Source of the DNA: Vibrio splendidus
GTDB lineage: Bacteria; Pseudomonadota; Gammaproteobacteria; Enterobacterales; Vibrionaceae
Length of the DNA stretch: 64,000 nt
Assembly: GCF_001557875.1 (NCBI RefSeq)
Contig: NZ_LNRF01000004.1
Location: 339,082 to 403,081 of the forward strand
Direction: 5' to 3'
In this document: in pieces, positions 29,245 through 39,953 of the stretch
Numbering within the stretch: the first letter of the stretch is position 1
Layout: each line of letters begins with the position of its first letter
Position numbers and translations under genes: made by a program
Notes under the pieces: generated by a model
What the model was told of the DNA's origin: nothing
Seen by the model: the letters and a program-made list of their open reading frames with translations, nothing else
The model's database searches: none

Positions 29245-30141
29245 TTACTGAGGTAAGTGATTGTGAGCAAAACTTAATATCGCTTGGGATACCTCTTTTA
29301 ATACCCCACTCTCAAGCTGCCAATGGTGCCAATAGATGCGATAAGACAGCAGAAAGCCAGGTGTAATATCAATCAAAGCACCAGACTCTAGCTCATCGAT
29401 GATCTGTAATCGAGGAATCAAGCAATAGGCGACACCCGACAACGCTAAGCGCACAAACGCTTCTGAACTGCCGACTGTATGATTGATCACACTGTCTCTC
29501 GGTACGTTAAAATGATCATGCAGAAACTTCTTATGCAGATCATCGTATTGATCATAAGAAACCGCAGGCGCCTTGCTTAAAGTGGCGTAGTTTACGCCCT
29601 CTGAGAAGTAACGCTGATGAAAGTCAGGGCTAGCCACGCACACATAATCCATCCTACCTAGATAGTCAGCACTGCAGCCAGGAATCGCTTGAGACTCCAA
29701 ACTGATTGCACCAGCCACCTCGCCACTTTTTATCCTTTCAATGGTTCTAGACTCACCATGAATCGCAAGGTTCAACTCAACTTGGCGAGACTTCATCACA
29801 TCCGACAAAGCCGGTAGCAACCATGTCGCCAAACTATCAGCATTGGTGGCAATCGAGATAGATAAAGGTTGCGCACTATCTTCATTCATCAACTCTGGCA
29901 CCAATTCATGTTCTAGTAAACGGACACGGCGATACAAACCCAATAACTTTTTACCTGCTGGCGTTGGCCTCGGTGGGCTTTCTCTCACCAAAGCAGGCTG
30001 AGCTAACCACTTTTCTAGCTGTTTGATGCGTTGAGACACCGCTGACTGTGAAATATATAACTGCTCCGCAGCCCTTTCGAAGCTACGTTGTTTCACCACG
30101 GCGTCCAGTGCTTCTATCCATTTATAATCCAATCCACGCAT
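29245..30141 (-). CDS. argP: LysR-type regulator ArgP
   Basis: Transcription factor that activates argO in response to arginine and represses it with lysine. The 298-residue protein starts [18 protein letters not shown], with the helix-turn-helix [20 protein letters not shown] typical of ArgP/IciA. A LysR substrate domain follows. It is divergent from argO with a 142-base gap, which is where ArgP would bind. In E. coli the two genes are co-directional, so the orientation differs. A TTG one codon upstream is unlikely to be the start. Confidence 0.92.
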   Translation of the reverse strand: MRGLDYKWIEALDAVVKQRSFERAAEQLYISQSAVSQRIKQLEKWLAQPALVRESPPRPTPAGKKLLGLYRRVRLLEHELVPELMNEDSAQPLSISIATNADSLATWLLPALSDVMKSRQVELNLAIHGESRTIERIKSGEVAGAISLESQAIPGCSADYLGRMDYVCVASPDFHQRYFSEGVNYATLSKAPAVSYDQYDDLHKKFLHDHFNVPRDSVINHTVGSSEAFVRLALSGVAYCLIPRLQIIDELESGALIDITPGFLLSYRIYWHHWQLESGVLKEVSQAILSFAHNHLPQ

Positions 30142-30283
30142 CAATTTGCTTCCTTTTTAAGCTAACCCAGAACCACATTAGCAACTCTAATAATAGATTA
30201 AAATCATTAATTATACTTATTTTAAGGGTCGGAGTATCTTCGCCATATAGCACGTAAATATCGTTAAATAAGTGGAGGTTAAA
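30142..30283. promoter_or_regulatory. argP-argO divergent control region
   Basis: 142-base A/T-rich gap between the starts of argP and argO. As argO is the known ArgP target, the operator should lie here; no single site can be fixed by eye. GGAGGT lies ten bases before the argO ATG. Confidence 0.5.
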
Positions 30284-30913
30284 ATGAGTTTTTGGGTTTT
30301 ATTACAAGGTTTTGGTCTAGGGGCAAGCATGATTATCCCTATTGGCGCTCAGAATGCGTACGTCCTAAATCAAGGGATAAAACGCAACCATCACTTAACG
30401 ACTGCAACAATTTGTAGCCTGCTCGATACCCTATTTATCTCCTTAGGTATCTTTGGTGGCGGCGCTATTTTGTCGCAAAATGAAGTACTGCTGACTTCAG
30501 TGACACTCGGTGGTATCGCTTTTCTAACCGTGTATGGCTTATTATCACTACGTAGTGCCTTTAAAGCACCCTCAAGCGAAGAGTCAAAAGGAGAGATACT
30601 GGCTCGCGGTAAGCGCACCGTTATTTTGGGTGCATTGGCAGTAACAGTATTAAACCCACACCTCTATTTGGATACCGTGGTGATACTTGGATCCATTGGT
30701 GGGCAATTTGAAGGCAACGACAGAATTGCGTTTGCTATAGGGACCATATTAGCTTCGTTCGTCTGGTTTTACTCCTTGTCATTAGGCGCTGCAAAGCTAG
30801 GCCCGACGCTATCTAAACCTAAGGTTAAGAAAGGCATCGATATCGCAGTAGCAACCATGATGTTCGCCATTGCTGCTGTGCTTACCAATGGACTGATTGA
30901 GCAATATTGGTAA
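30284..30913 (+). CDS. argO: Arginine exporter ArgO (LysE family)
   Basis: Inner-membrane L-arginine (and toxic analogue) exporter. The 209-residue protein has about six transmembrane segments. The LysE signature is GASMIIPIGAQNAYVLNQGI near residue 13, and the repeat-like VTVLNPHLYLDTVVILGSIG lies in the second half. The start is ATG 30284 with GGAGGT upstream; GTG 30272 overlaps the ribosome-binding site. Divergent argP supports the arginine assignment over lysine. Confidence 0.9.
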   Translation: MSFWVLLQGFGLGASMIIPIGAQNAYVLNQGIKRNHHLTTATICSLLDTLFISLGIFGGGAILSQNEVLLTSVTLGGIAFLTVYGLLSLRSAFKAPSSEESKGEILARGKRTVILGALAVTVLNPHLYLDTVVILGSIGGQFEGNDRIAFAIGTILASFVWFYSLSLGAAKLGPTLSKPKVKKGIDIAVATMMFAIAAVLTNGLIEQYW

Positions 30914-30937
30914 ATCTGTTTTTCTTAGAAAACCAAC

Positions 30938-30970
30938 AAAAAAGGCGGATAACCTAAGTTATCCGCCTTT
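30938..30970. terminator. Bidirectional terminator between argO and mscS
   Basis: AAAAAAGGCGGATAAC/GTTATCCGCCTTT palindrome between convergent argO and mscS. Confidence 0.85.
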
Positions 30971-31008
30971 CCTTACAAAAGCTTATAGTTATAAAAATTA
31001 ACTAGAAA

Positions 31009-31875
31009 TTAAGCTTCTACTTTATTCATGTGTACATCCATTTGCGGGAATGGAATTTCGATACCTTCTTTATCCAAGCCTTCTTTGATTGCTTGCATCA
31101 GGTCGAAGTAAACATTCCAGTACTCTGCAGTACTAACCCATGGGCGAACCACGAAGTTTACAGAAGAGTCCGCTAGCGTGTGAACACCAACTTGAACACC
31201 AGGCTCTTTCAGTACACGCTCATCAGATTCACAAATCTTAGTCAGTAGCGCTTTTGTCTTCTGAAGATCAGCGTTGTAAGAAACACCAATCATTAAATCA
31301 ATACGGCGCGTCTCATGACGAGAGTAGTTTGTGATTGGACTACCAATAACGCTGCCGTTAGGTACTACAACCATTTTGTTGTCAGGTGTTGTTAGAACAG
31401 TTTGGAAGATCTGAATTGAATCCACTGAACCCGCTACCCCCCCAATTTCCACATAGTCACCAGACTTAAATGGACGGAATGCAACGATAAGTACACCAGC
31501 AGCAAAGTTAGATAGTGAGCCTTGAAGTGCAAGACCAACAGCTAAACCAGCCGCACCAATTACAGCAACGACAGATGCAGTTTGAACACCTAGGCGACCA
31601 AGAGCAGCAATAAGAACAATTACGAACAATAGGTAACGAACTAAGCCGTGGATAAATTCCACAACTGCTCGATCCATTTTCTTCTTCTGAAGAACCTTAG
31701 CCACACTATTCGCTACTGCTTTAACAATCAGGTTACCAATAAATAGAATTATCAGTGCTGAAATGATATTTACGCCATATTGGATAAATAGATCAGAATT
31801 ATTTGTTAACCACTGCTCGGCTTGAGATAAACCATCCACAATTGGGGTCTCAAGCGCTGTCGAACTATCAGCCAT
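31009..31875 (-). CDS. mscS: Small-conductance mechanosensitive channel MscS
   Basis: Heptameric inner-membrane channel that opens on hypo-osmotic shock. The product has 288 residues (E. coli 286). Three transmembrane helices are present; the pore-lining TM3 reads VIGAAGLAVGLALQGSLSNF with its Ala/Gly packing. A cytoplasmic vestibule domain follows, with DYVEIGGVAGSVDSIQIFQT. The second ATG (31875) is used because GAGG abuts the first one. It lies between argO and fbaA. Confidence 0.94.
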   Translation of the reverse strand: MADSSTALETPIVDGLSQAEQWLTNNSDLFIQYGVNIISALIILFIGNLIVKAVANSVAKVLQKKKMDRAVVEFIHGLVRYLLFVIVLIAALGRLGVQTASVVAVIGAAGLAVGLALQGSLSNFAAGVLIVAFRPFKSGDYVEIGGVAGSVDSIQIFQTVLTTPDNKMVVVPNGSVIGSPITNYSRHETRRIDLMIGVSYNADLQKTKALLTKICESDERVLKEPGVQVGVHTLADSSVNFVVRPWVSTAEYWNVYFDLMQAIKEGLDKEGIEIPFPQMDVHMNKVEA

Positions 31876-32253
31876 AATGTGCATCCTCTATATAATATGC
31901 TATGAGCTAAACTGCCTTAAGCCTAATTTACTCCGCAACAAAACCAACTGACAAACTTACATTAAGTCATTGTGTTAAAAGTAAATTAAAGCCAAGTCCT
32001 TTTTATAAACTGAACCAAGTTCAGATTTTCTGGCACGATATCCTATCTTTGACAGATTGCAAAGTCATATTTATGTAAGCTTTTTAATTAATAAAACTTA
32101 CCAATAAACACAAATACCGATAATTAAAAGACTACGAAATTTATTCACAGTAGGCTAGGGTTTTCACATATTTAATACAAGTTTTTATCAGATATAAAAA
32201 AACCCGCTCAATGAGCGGGTTTTTAAAACTTAAAGAGTACTTAATTCAAAGAA
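31876..32253 (-). other. fbaA-mscS intergenic region
   Basis: 378 bases with the fbaA terminator at its right end and, presumably, the mscS promoter in the A/T-rich left part. No gene is seen. Confidence 0.55.
32196..32224 (-). terminator. fbaA terminator
   Basis: AACCCGCTCA/TGAGCGGGTT stem with seven T on the minus strand, 30 bases past the fbaA stop. Confidence 0.88.
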
Positions 32254-33330
32254 TTATAGTACGTCGATAGCGTTAAGGTCAGCAAATGCTTTCTCAAGAC
32301 GAGTAACCATTGAAGCTTGACCAGCACGTAGCCATACGCGTGGATCGTAGAACTTCTTGTTTGGTTGGTCTTCGCCTTTAGGGTTACCGATTTGACCTTG
32401 TAGGTAATCGAAGTTTTCAGCAGAGTAAGTACGGATACCATCCCAAGTTGCCCACTGTGTATCAGTATCGATGTTCATTTTGATAACACCGTAACCGATA
32501 GACTCTTGGATTTCTGCTTCAGAAGAACCAGAACCACCGTGGAATACGAAGTTTAGAGCGTTAGGTGCGATACCGAACTTCTCTGCACAGTATGCTTGAG
32601 AATCACGTAGGATAGTTGGAGTTAGTACAACGTTACCTGCTTGGTAAACACCGTGTACGTTACCGAAAGAAGCCGCGATAGTGAAACGAGGGCTAACTGC
32701 GTTTAGGATTTCGTAAGCGTAAGCTACATCTTCAGGAGAAGTGTAAAGCTCAGATGCGTCCATATCAGAGTTATCAACGCCATCTTCTTCACCACCAGTA
32801 CAACCTAGTTCGATTTCTAGAGTCATGTTCATTTTAGCCATGCGCTCTAGGTACTTAGCACATGTTTCGATGTTCTCTTCTAGAGACTCTTCAGAAAGAT
32901 CGATCATGTGAGAAGAGAAAAGAGGCTTACCAGTTTGTGCGAAGAACTCTTCACCAGCGTCTAGTAGACCGTCGATCCATGGAAGAAGTTTCTTAGCAGC
33001 GTGGTCAGTGTGCAGGATAACTGGAACACCGTAAGACTCAGCAACAGCGTGTACGTATTTTGCACCAGCAACAGCGCCAAGGATTTGTGCGCCTTGACCT
33101 TCAAGTTTAACGCCTTTACCAGCGAAGAAACCAGCACCGCCGTTAGAGAACTGAACAACAACAGGAGCTTTAACTTTAGCTGCTGCTTCTAGAACACCGT
33201 TGATTGAATCAGTGTTAACAACGTTTACAGCAGGAAGTGCAAACTTGTTCTCTTTTGCGATTTCAAATACTTTCTGTACGTCATCGCCAGAAATTACACC
33301 AGGTTTTACAAAATCGAAGATCTTAGACAT
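32254..33330 (-). CDS. fbaA: Fructose-bisphosphate aldolase, class II
   Basis: Zinc-dependent aldolase of glycolysis/gluconeogenesis. The product has 358 residues (E. coli 359). Metal and substrate motifs are VILHTDHAAKKLLPWIDGLL, LEIELGCTGGEEDG, FGNVHGVY and FVFHGGSGSSEAEI. It lies downstream of pgk with a hairpin between the two; the epd-pgk-fbaA order is that of E. coli. Confidence 0.97.
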   Translation of the reverse strand: MSKIFDFVKPGVISGDDVQKVFEIAKENKFALPAVNVVNTDSINGVLEAAAKVKAPVVVQFSNGGAGFFAGKGVKLEGQGAQILGAVAGAKYVHAVAESYGVPVILHTDHAAKKLLPWIDGLLDAGEEFFAQTGKPLFSSHMIDLSEESLEENIETCAKYLERMAKMNMTLEIELGCTGGEEDGVDNSDMDASELYTSPEDVAYAYEILNAVSPRFTIAASFGNVHGVYQAGNVVLTPTILRDSQAYCAEKFGIAPNALNFVFHGGSGSSEAEIQESIGYGVIKMNIDTDTQWATWDGIRTYSAENFDYLQGQIGNPKGEDQPNKKFYDPRVWLRAGQASMVTRLEKAFADLNAIDVL

Positions 33331-33448
33331 GGAAATAGTCCTATTTATTCTATCGTTTTAAGATTAAAAAACTTAAGTTCAAAAACTTGCAATCGTTTGC
33401 TCACAACTTGTGCCATTCTAGCAAAAAACTGTGATATGCAGCAAACGT

Positions 33449-33477
33449 TAAAAGGCGAGATTCACATCTCGCCTTTC
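33449..33477 (-). terminator. Hairpin between pgk and fbaA
   Basis: AAAGGCGAGAT/ATCTCGCCTTT stem followed by a short T-run on the minus strand. It may partially end pgk transcripts before fbaA. Confidence 0.65.
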
Positions 33478-33485
33478 TAAATCAA

Positions 33486-34649
33486 TTATGCTTTAGCACG
33501 CTCTTCAAGCATTGCTACTGCAGGAAGTACTTTACCTTCAACGAATTCAAGGAAAGCGCCACCGCCAGTAGAGATGTAAGAAACGTCCGCTTTGATACCG
33601 AACTTGTCGATAGCTGCTAGCGTGTCACCACCACCTGCTACAGAGAAACCTGCAGACTCAGCGATTGCTTTAGAGATACCAGCTGTACCCGCTTCGAAGT
33701 TCTTGAATTCGAATACGCCTACAGGGCCGTTCCAAAGGATAGTTTTAGCGTTGCCGATGATCTCAGCTAGTGCCGCAGTTGAATCTGGACCAAGGTCGAA
33801 GATCATATCGTCGTCTTGAACTTCAGAAACGTGCTTGATTTCAGCTTCTGCGTTTTCGTCGAATGCTTTAGCACATGCAACGTCAGTCGCAACTGGGATA
33901 GCACACTCTTTCATTAGCTTTTGAGCCGTTTCAACTAGGTCAGCTTCGTACAGAGACTTACCTACGTTGTGGCCTTCAGCAGCGATGAATGTGTTCGCGA
34001 TACCACCACCAACAACAAGCTGGTCAGCAATTTTAGAAAGAGATTCTAGAACGGTTAGTTTAGTAGAAACCTTAGAACCACCAACGATAGCCACTAGTGG
34101 GCGAGCTGGGTTGTCCATTGCTTTACCAAGAGCTTCAAGCTCAGCAGCTAGAAGAGGGCCAGCACATGCTACAGGAGCGTAAGTACCAACGCCGTGTGTA
34201 GAAGCTTGAGCACGGTGAGCTGTACCGAATGCATCCATTACGAAGATGTCACATAGTGCAGCGTATTGCTTAGAAAGCGCTTCTTCGTTCTTCTTCTCGC
34301 CTTTGTTAAAGCGAACGTTTTCAAGAACAACTAGTTCACCAGCGTTTAGCTCTAGGCCGTTTACGTAATCTTTCGCTAGTTTAACGTCGCAGTCTAGTGC
34401 GTCGTTTAGGTAGTTAACTACAGGAGCTAGAGAGAACTCTTCGTTGTATTCGCCTTCAGTAGGACGACCAAGGTGAGAAGTAACCATTACCTTTGCGCCA
34501 GCTTCTAGGCAAAGTTTGATAGTTGGTAGAGATGCAAGGATACGTGCATCTGAAGTTACTTTACCGTCTTTTACTGGTACGTTTAGGTCAGCACGGATAA
34601 ATACGCGTTTACCTGCAAGTTCCAGGTCAGTCATCTTGATCACAGACAT
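33486..34649 (-). CDS. pgk: Phosphoglycerate kinase
   Basis: Transfers phosphate from 1,3-bisphosphoglycerate to ADP. From ATG 34649 (GAGAGGACA upstream) the product has 387 residues, the E. coli length. Motifs are [17 protein letters not shown], the conserved VTSHLGRP, and the nucleotide-site [14 protein letters not shown]. An upstream in-frame ATG at 34664 overlaps the ribosome-binding site region and is rejected. Confidence 0.97.
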   Translation of the reverse strand: MSVIKMTDLELAGKRVFIRADLNVPVKDGKVTSDARILASLPTIKLCLEAGAKVMVTSHLGRPTEGEYNEEFSLAPVVNYLNDALDCDVKLAKDYVNGLELNAGELVVLENVRFNKGEKKNEEALSKQYAALCDIFVMDAFGTAHRAQASTHGVGTYAPVACAGPLLAAELEALGKAMDNPARPLVAIVGGSKVSTKLTVLESLSKIADQLVVGGGIANTFIAAEGHNVGKSLYEADLVETAQKLMKECAIPVATDVACAKAFDENAEAEIKHVSEVQDDDMIFDLGPDSTAALAEIIGNAKTILWNGPVGVFEFKNFEAGTAGISKAIAESAGFSVAGGGDTLAAIDKFGIKADVSYISTGGGAFLEFVEGKVLPAVAMLEERAKA

Positions 34650-34815
34650 GATTTGTCCTCTCAAATTTAAATAAATATAAAGTTTTGGAAACTCAGCAAC
34701 CCTGCTAAGCCTATAAATTATTCAACTGGTAATTCTTTCACTACTAATAATATGTGGACTCTTAGTATTTATTTCAAGCTAAAAAATAAATAATCCGCAC
34801 ATTTGCTTCTAGGTC

Positions 34816-35865
34816 TTACCTCTTGCCTTCAGAAGCTTGCATTGCAAGAACCGTATCCAGCATTCGGTTCGCAAAGCCCCATTCATTGTCACACCACACT
34901 AGCATTTTCACTAAGTGGCCGTTGCTCACTCGAGTTTGTGAACCATCAACGATTGCGCTATGGGGATCGTGATTAAAGTCGATGGAAACGAGCGGCGCTT
35001 CAGTATAGTCAACTATATTGTGTAATGTACACTGGGATGCATTAACAATGGTTTGATTTACGTCATTAACTTTCACATTTGCATTAATTGTGACACTTAA
35101 ATCCATCGCAGTGACGTTTACCGTCGGCACGCGCACAGATATCGCTTCAAATTTGTTGGAAAATTTCGGGAAGATTCTTTCAATACCTTTATGCAACTTG
35201 GTATCGACAGGAATGATAGATTGACTTGCTGCTCGAGTACGGCGCAAATCGCTGTGGTACGCATCGATAACTTGTTGATCATTCATTGAAGAGTGAATGG
35301 TCGTAATAGTACCGGACTCGATGCCAAAGGCGTCATCAAGAACCTTAATGATAGGGACAATACAGTTGGTGGTGCATGAACCATTGGAAACGATTCGATG
35401 GTCGGCTTCGATGGTCTCGTGATTCACACCATAGATAATGGTGTTATCAAGGTCATTAGCACCTGGGTGTGAAAACAGCACCTTTTTAGCTCCAGCAGCG
35501 ATGTGCGCTAGACCGTCATCTCGGCAACCATAAACACCCGTGCAATCGAGGACAATGTCCACCTCAAGGTCACGCCAAGGCAACAGCTCAATATCAGCCA
35601 AGTGTAAGATACGAATGGTATCAAACTCTCCCTTGTCTTCAGCACCAATACCATGATGAACATAGATGTGCTCTTGGTCGTTGGAGATCTTCTTGCCGAA
35701 GCGGCCGTGACTGGTGTCGTACTGTAATAGGTGAGCCATAGCGTCAGGCTGAGCAAGCTCATTGACCGCTACTACTTTGATTTGTTGGCTTTTGCCACTT
35801 TCATAAACAGCGCGCAATACATTACGCCCTATTCTTCCAAATCCGTTTATCGCGACTTTTAGCAT
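34816..35865 (-). CDS. epd: Erythrose-4-phosphate dehydrogenase
   Basis: NAD enzyme that oxidizes erythrose 4-phosphate to 4-phosphoerythronate for pyridoxal phosphate synthesis; a GAPDH paralogue. From ATG 35865 the product has 349 residues. Seen: [20 protein letters not shown], catalytic Cys in [12 protein letters not shown], and [10 protein letters not shown]. The Epd-like features [20 protein letters not shown] and position upstream of pgk distinguish it from GapA. Confidence 0.94.
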   Translation of the reverse strand: MLKVAINGFGRIGRNVLRAVYESGKSQQIKVVAVNELAQPDAMAHLLQYDTSHGRFGKKISNDQEHIYVHHGIGAEDKGEFDTIRILHLADIELLPWRDLEVDIVLDCTGVYGCRDDGLAHIAAGAKKVLFSHPGANDLDNTIIYGVNHETIEADHRIVSNGSCTTNCIVPIIKVLDDAFGIESGTITTIHSSMNDQQVIDAYHSDLRRTRAASQSIIPVDTKLHKGIERIFPKFSNKFEAISVRVPTVNVTAMDLSVTINANVKVNDVNQTIVNASQCTLHNIVDYTEAPLVSIDFNHDPHSAIVDGSQTRVSNGHLVKMLVWCDNEWGFANRMLDTVLAMQASEGKR

Positions 35866-36009
35866 AGTTCCGTACATCTAACCAAAATTTCGTGCAACAG
35901 ATGATAACTGAATCCTACCCAAAAGGCATTACTTGAATAACCCCGTTTAGTTAGGACAGGTTAATCTGTTGCTTGTAGAGATAAGCCTAGAAGAAACAAA
36001 TCCCAGATA

Positions 36010-36039
36010 CAAAAAACCGAGCGAAGCGCTCGGTTTTTT
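36010..36039 (-). terminator. tkt terminator
   Basis: AAAAAACCGAGCG/CGCTCGGTTTTTT palindrome, 40 bases past the tkt stop. Confidence 0.88.
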
Positions 36040-36078
36040 CATTCATTACATTATTCGCACTAGGCTAGCAATTAATGA

Positions 36079-38073
36079 TTAAGCAAGAAGCTCTTTTGCT
36101 GTGTTTACTACGTTTTCAGTAGTGAAACCAAACATCTTGAATAGCTCACCTGCTGGTGCAGATTCGCCGAACGTTGTCATACCGATGATCTTGCCACCGA
36201 AACCAACGTACTTGTACCAGAAGTCAGCGATGCCAGCTTCTACTGCGATACGAGCAGTAACGTCAGATGGAAGTACAGACTCACGGTATTCAGCATCTTG
36301 CTTGTCGAACGCGTCAGTTGCAGGCATAGATACTACGCGTACTGCTTTACCTTCAGCGGTTAGTTGCGCAGCTGCTTCAACTGCAAGCTCAACTTCTGAA
36401 CCTGTTGCAATGATGATTAGCTCTGGCTTACCAGCACAATCTTTCAGGATGTAACCACCCTTAGCGATGTTTGCTACTTGCTCAGCGTCACGATCTTGTT
36501 GTGCAAGATTTTGACGAGAGAAGATAAGAGATGTAGGGCCATCTTTACGCTCGATTGCCAGTTTCCAAGCCACTGCAGACTCAACTTGGTCACATGGGCG
36601 CCATGTGCTCATGTTTGGAGTCAAACGTAGAGAAGCGATCTGCTCTACAGGTTGGTGAGTAGGACCATCTTCGCCTAGGCCGATTGAGTCGTGTGTGTAA
36701 ACTTGGATATTCTGAACTTTCATCAGAGCAGCCATACGCATTGCGTTACGCGCGTATTCCATGAACATTAGGAATGTTGCGCCGTATGGTACGAAACCAC
36801 CATGCAGAGCGATACCGTTCATGATCGCCGTCATACCGAACTCACGTACACCGTAGTGAATGTAGTTACCAGAGAAGTCAGTTGCTTCAAGAGACTTAGA
36901 ACCAGACCACATGGTTAGATTCGAAGGCGCAAGGTCAGCAGAACCGCCCATGAATTCTGGAAGCATTTGACCAAACGCTTCTAGTGCGTTTTGAGATGCT
37001 TTACGTGAAGCGATGTTTGCTGGGTTAGCTTGAAGATCAGCAATGATTGCGCTTGCTTTCTCTTCCCAATCAGCTGGTAGTTCGCCGTTAGTACGACGTT
37101 TGAATTCAGCTGCTAGCTCAGGGTAAGCCGCTGCGTATGCGTCAAACTTAGCATTCCACGCTGCTTCTTTAGCCGCGCCTGCTTCTTTCGCATTCCACTC
37201 AGCTGCGATATCTGCTGGAATTTCGAAAGGACCGTGTTCCCAACCCAACGCAGCTTTAGTTGCGGTGATTTCATCAGCACCTAGTGGAGCACCGTGACAG
37301 TCGTGCGTACCCGCTTTGTTTGGCGAACCAAAACCGATAATAGTTTTAGTACAGATAAGTGTTGGGCGAGGATCTGCTTTAGCCGCTTCAATAGCAGCGT
37401 TGATAGCATCAGAGTCGTGACCATCTACTGCTGGGATTACATGCCAGCCGTAAGCTTCAAAACGCTTAGGTGTATCGTCAGAGAACCAACCTTCAACTTC
37501 ACCATCAATAGAGATACCGTTGTCATCCCAGAAAGCAACCAGCTTACCAAGACCAAGCGTACCTGCTAGAGAACATGCTTCGTGAGAGATACCTTCCATC
37601 AGACAGCCATCACCCATGAATGCATAAGTGTAGTGGTCTACGATGTCGTGGCCTTCTTTGTTGAACTGCGCAGCCAGTGCTTTCTCAGCCATTGCCATAC
37701 CAACAGCGTTAGTGATGCCTTGACCTAGAGGACCAGTCGTTGTCTCGATACCAGGAGCGTAACCGTACTCTGGGTGACCTGGAGTCTTAGAGTGCAGTTG
37801 ACGGAAGTTTTTCAGGTCTTCAATTGAAAGCTCGTAACCTGCAAGGTGAAGCAGAGAGTAAATCAACATTGAGCCGTGGCCGTTAGACAGAATAAAACGG
37901 TCGCGGTCAGCCCACTCTGGGTTTGCTGGGTTGTGGTTCAAGTGGCCACGCCAAAGAACTTCAGCGATGTCAGCCATACCCATAGGTGCGCCTGGGTGGC
38001 CTGAATTTGCTTGTTGAACACCGTCCATGCTAAGTGCGCGGATTGCATTGGCTAGATCTTTACGAGAAGGCAT
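36079..38073 (-). CDS. tkt: Transketolase
   Basis: Thiamine-diphosphate enzyme moving two-carbon units in the pentose phosphate pathway. From ATG 38073 (AGGAGCAGAC upstream) the product has 664 residues (E. coli TktA 663). The cofactor motif is [13 protein letters not shown], ending in DDNGISIDG. The substrate-binding [15 protein letters not shown] and the pyrimidine-domain [19 protein letters not shown] are also present. It is upstream of epd and divergent from metK. Confidence 0.97.
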   Translation of the reverse strand: MPSRKDLANAIRALSMDGVQQANSGHPGAPMGMADIAEVLWRGHLNHNPANPEWADRDRFILSNGHGSMLIYSLLHLAGYELSIEDLKNFRQLHSKTPGHPEYGYAPGIETTTGPLGQGITNAVGMAMAEKALAAQFNKEGHDIVDHYTYAFMGDGCLMEGISHEACSLAGTLGLGKLVAFWDDNGISIDGEVEGWFSDDTPKRFEAYGWHVIPAVDGHDSDAINAAIEAAKADPRPTLICTKTIIGFGSPNKAGTHDCHGAPLGADEITATKAALGWEHGPFEIPADIAAEWNAKEAGAAKEAAWNAKFDAYAAAYPELAAEFKRRTNGELPADWEEKASAIIADLQANPANIASRKASQNALEAFGQMLPEFMGGSADLAPSNLTMWSGSKSLEATDFSGNYIHYGVREFGMTAIMNGIALHGGFVPYGATFLMFMEYARNAMRMAALMKVQNIQVYTHDSIGLGEDGPTHQPVEQIASLRLTPNMSTWRPCDQVESAVAWKLAIERKDGPTSLIFSRQNLAQQDRDAEQVANIAKGGYILKDCAGKPELIIIATGSEVELAVEAAAQLTAEGKAVRVVSMPATDAFDKQDAEYRESVLPSDVTARIAVEAGIADFWYKYVGFGGKIIGMTTFGESAPAGELFKMFGFTTENVVNTAKELLA

Positions 38074-38430
38074 GTCTGCTCCTGAGTACATAAGCGATTT
38101 AAAAAAGAGATAATTGCTAAAGTTTTCATTTTTATTAGCGCGGGTATTCTCTCAAACGACTATTGCTACTGCAAACGTTTTACTGGCATTTTAACAGTCA
38201 TTTTTCGCAATTTTCGAACATTTACATCACCTAGCAATGGCTTACCCTGATCAAGACGCAAACGTTTAGTTATGACATATCATAAAAAAGAGCTTGTAAT
38301 TCGACCGCTGGAATTTAGAATAGCCGTCTAGATGTAGAAACACCTACAAAATATACTGTATTTAATGGCGGCGCTTCCTGGCTTGCGACGCCATAAACTA
38401 TTTACACCAAAAACTAAAAGTGGAGCTCTC
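38074..38430. other. Divergent tkt-metK intergenic region
   Basis: 357 bases between tkt and metK. It contains the MetJ-like boxes listed separately and presumably both promoters. No gene is seen. Confidence 0.6.
38322..38337 (+). promoter_or_regulatory. Candidate tandem MetJ operator upstream of metK
   Basis: Two abutting eight-base units, AGCCGTCT and AGATGTAG, match the met box AGACGTCT at 7/8 and 5/8 positions; a third weaker unit (AAACACCT) follows. MetJ binds tandem boxes and represses metK in enterobacteria, so the location about 95 bases before metK is apt. This is a by-eye match. Confidence 0.55.
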
Positions 38431-39585
38431 ATGGCTAAGCACCTATTCACTTCTGAATCTGTTTCAGAAGGCCATCCAGATAAAATTGCAGACCAAATCT
38501 CTGATGCTGTTCTTGATGCCATCTTGGAACAAGATCCAAAAGCACGTGTTGCTTGTGAGACTTACGTTAAAACCGGCATGGTTATGGTTGGCGGTGAAGT
38601 GACAACGTCTGCATGGGTTGATATCGAAGAAATCACTCGTGAAACAGTACGTGAAATTGGTTACGTTCATTCTGATATGGGCTTTGACGCTGACTCTTGT
38701 GCTGTTCTAAACACAATTGGTAAGCAGTCTCCAGACATCAACCAAGGTGTTGATAAAGAAGACCCTAAAGAGCAAGGCGCAGGCGACCAAGGTATCATGT
38801 TTGGTTACGCGACTAACGAAACACCTATCCTAATGCCAGCTCCAATTACTTACTCTCACCTTCTTGTTAAGAAGCAAGCTGAAGTACGTAAGAGCGGTAA
38901 GCTTGACTTCCTTCGCCCAGATGCGAAATCTCAAGTTACGTTCCAATACGACCAGGGTAAGATCGTTGGTATCGACGCTGTTGTTCTTTCGACTCAACAC
39001 TGCGATTCAGTAACAACACCTGACCTACGTGAAGCAGTAATGGAAGAGATCATCAAGCCAGTACTTCCTGCTGAGTGGATCAACAAAGACACTAACTTCT
39101 TCATCAACCCAACAGGCCGTTTCGTAATCGGTGGCCCAATGGGTGACTGTGGTCTAACTGGTCGTAAGATCATCGTTGATACCTACGGCGGCGCAGCTCG
39201 TCACGGTGGCGGTGCATTCTCTGGTAAAGATCCATCAAAAGTTGACCGTTCTGCAGCTTACGCGGCTCGTTACGTTGCTAAAAACATCGTTGCTGCTGGC
39301 ATGGCCGACCGTTGTGAGATTCAACTGTCTTACGCTATCGGTGTTGCTGATCCAACATCTATCATGGTTGAAACGTTTGGTACTGAAAAAGTAGCTCACG
39401 AAATCATCATTGAAGCAGTTCGTCAAAACTTCGACCTACGTCCATACGGTCTTCAAGAGATGCTGAACCTTCTTCAGCCTATCTACAAGCAGACAGCGGC
39501 ATACGGTCACTTCGGTCGTGAAGAGTTCCCTTGGGAAGCGACTGACAAAGCAGCAATCCTTGCGGACTTCGCTGGCCTAAAATAA
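38431..39585 (+). CDS. metK: S-adenosylmethionine synthetase
   Basis: Makes S-adenosylmethionine from methionine and ATP. From ATG 38431 (GGAG upstream) the product has 384 residues, the E. coli length. Signatures are [15 protein letters not shown] and [19 protein letters not shown]. The N terminus [17 protein letters not shown] carries a catalytic His. The frame runs open upstream to 38365, but the extra residues are not family-like. Confidence 0.98.
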   Translation: MAKHLFTSESVSEGHPDKIADQISDAVLDAILEQDPKARVACETYVKTGMVMVGGEVTTSAWVDIEEITRETVREIGYVHSDMGFDADSCAVLNTIGKQSPDINQGVDKEDPKEQGAGDQGIMFGYATNETPILMPAPITYSHLLVKKQAEVRKSGKLDFLRPDAKSQVTFQYDQGKIVGIDAVVLSTQHCDSVTTPDLREAVMEEIIKPVLPAEWINKDTNFFINPTGRFVIGGPMGDCGLTGRKIIVDTYGGAARHGGGAFSGKDPSKVDRSAAYAARYVAKNIVAAGMADRCEIQLSYAIGVADPTSIMVETFGTEKVAHEIIIEAVRQNFDLRPYGLQEMLNLLQPIYKQTAAYGHFGREEFPWEATDKAAILADFAGLK

Positions 39586-39610
39586 TTTAGCCACTGCGAT
39601 TTGTTTCTTT

Positions 39611-39645
39611 AAAGCCCTTACTTCTTAGTAAGGGCTTTATTTTTA
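39611..39645 (+). terminator. metK terminator
   Basis: AAAGCCCTTACT/AGTAAGGGCTTT stem followed by ATTTTT, 25 bases after the metK stop. Confidence 0.85.
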
Positions 39646-39953
39646 TGTACTTACCGAACTTTCACTCACAATACCCTTCTCCAACGCCCTTCTTTACCGT
39701 TAACCACTTAGTATAAAAAGCCGCTGATAATTTGTGTTTTCTAGCACTACTGACAATAGTTAAGGTAACTCCTAGGCGATCAAGCTCACATTTAACTTAA
39801 ATTAATTCAGTCTGATAACGCTCGTTAAATGCACGCTAGAGCAATAACTGGGATGACAGAGAGCAATTTAGCTCAACACCATAACTCTCACACAAGCCAC
39901 ATCGATGAGCCTTATGGGATTATAACTAGGACGTTATTTAACTAGGGGGATCT
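39646..39953 (+). other. Intergenic region upstream of the DUF2189 gene
   Basis: About 308 A/T-rich bases after the metK terminator, presumably holding the promoter of the next gene. No gene or distinct repeat is seen. Confidence 0.5.
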
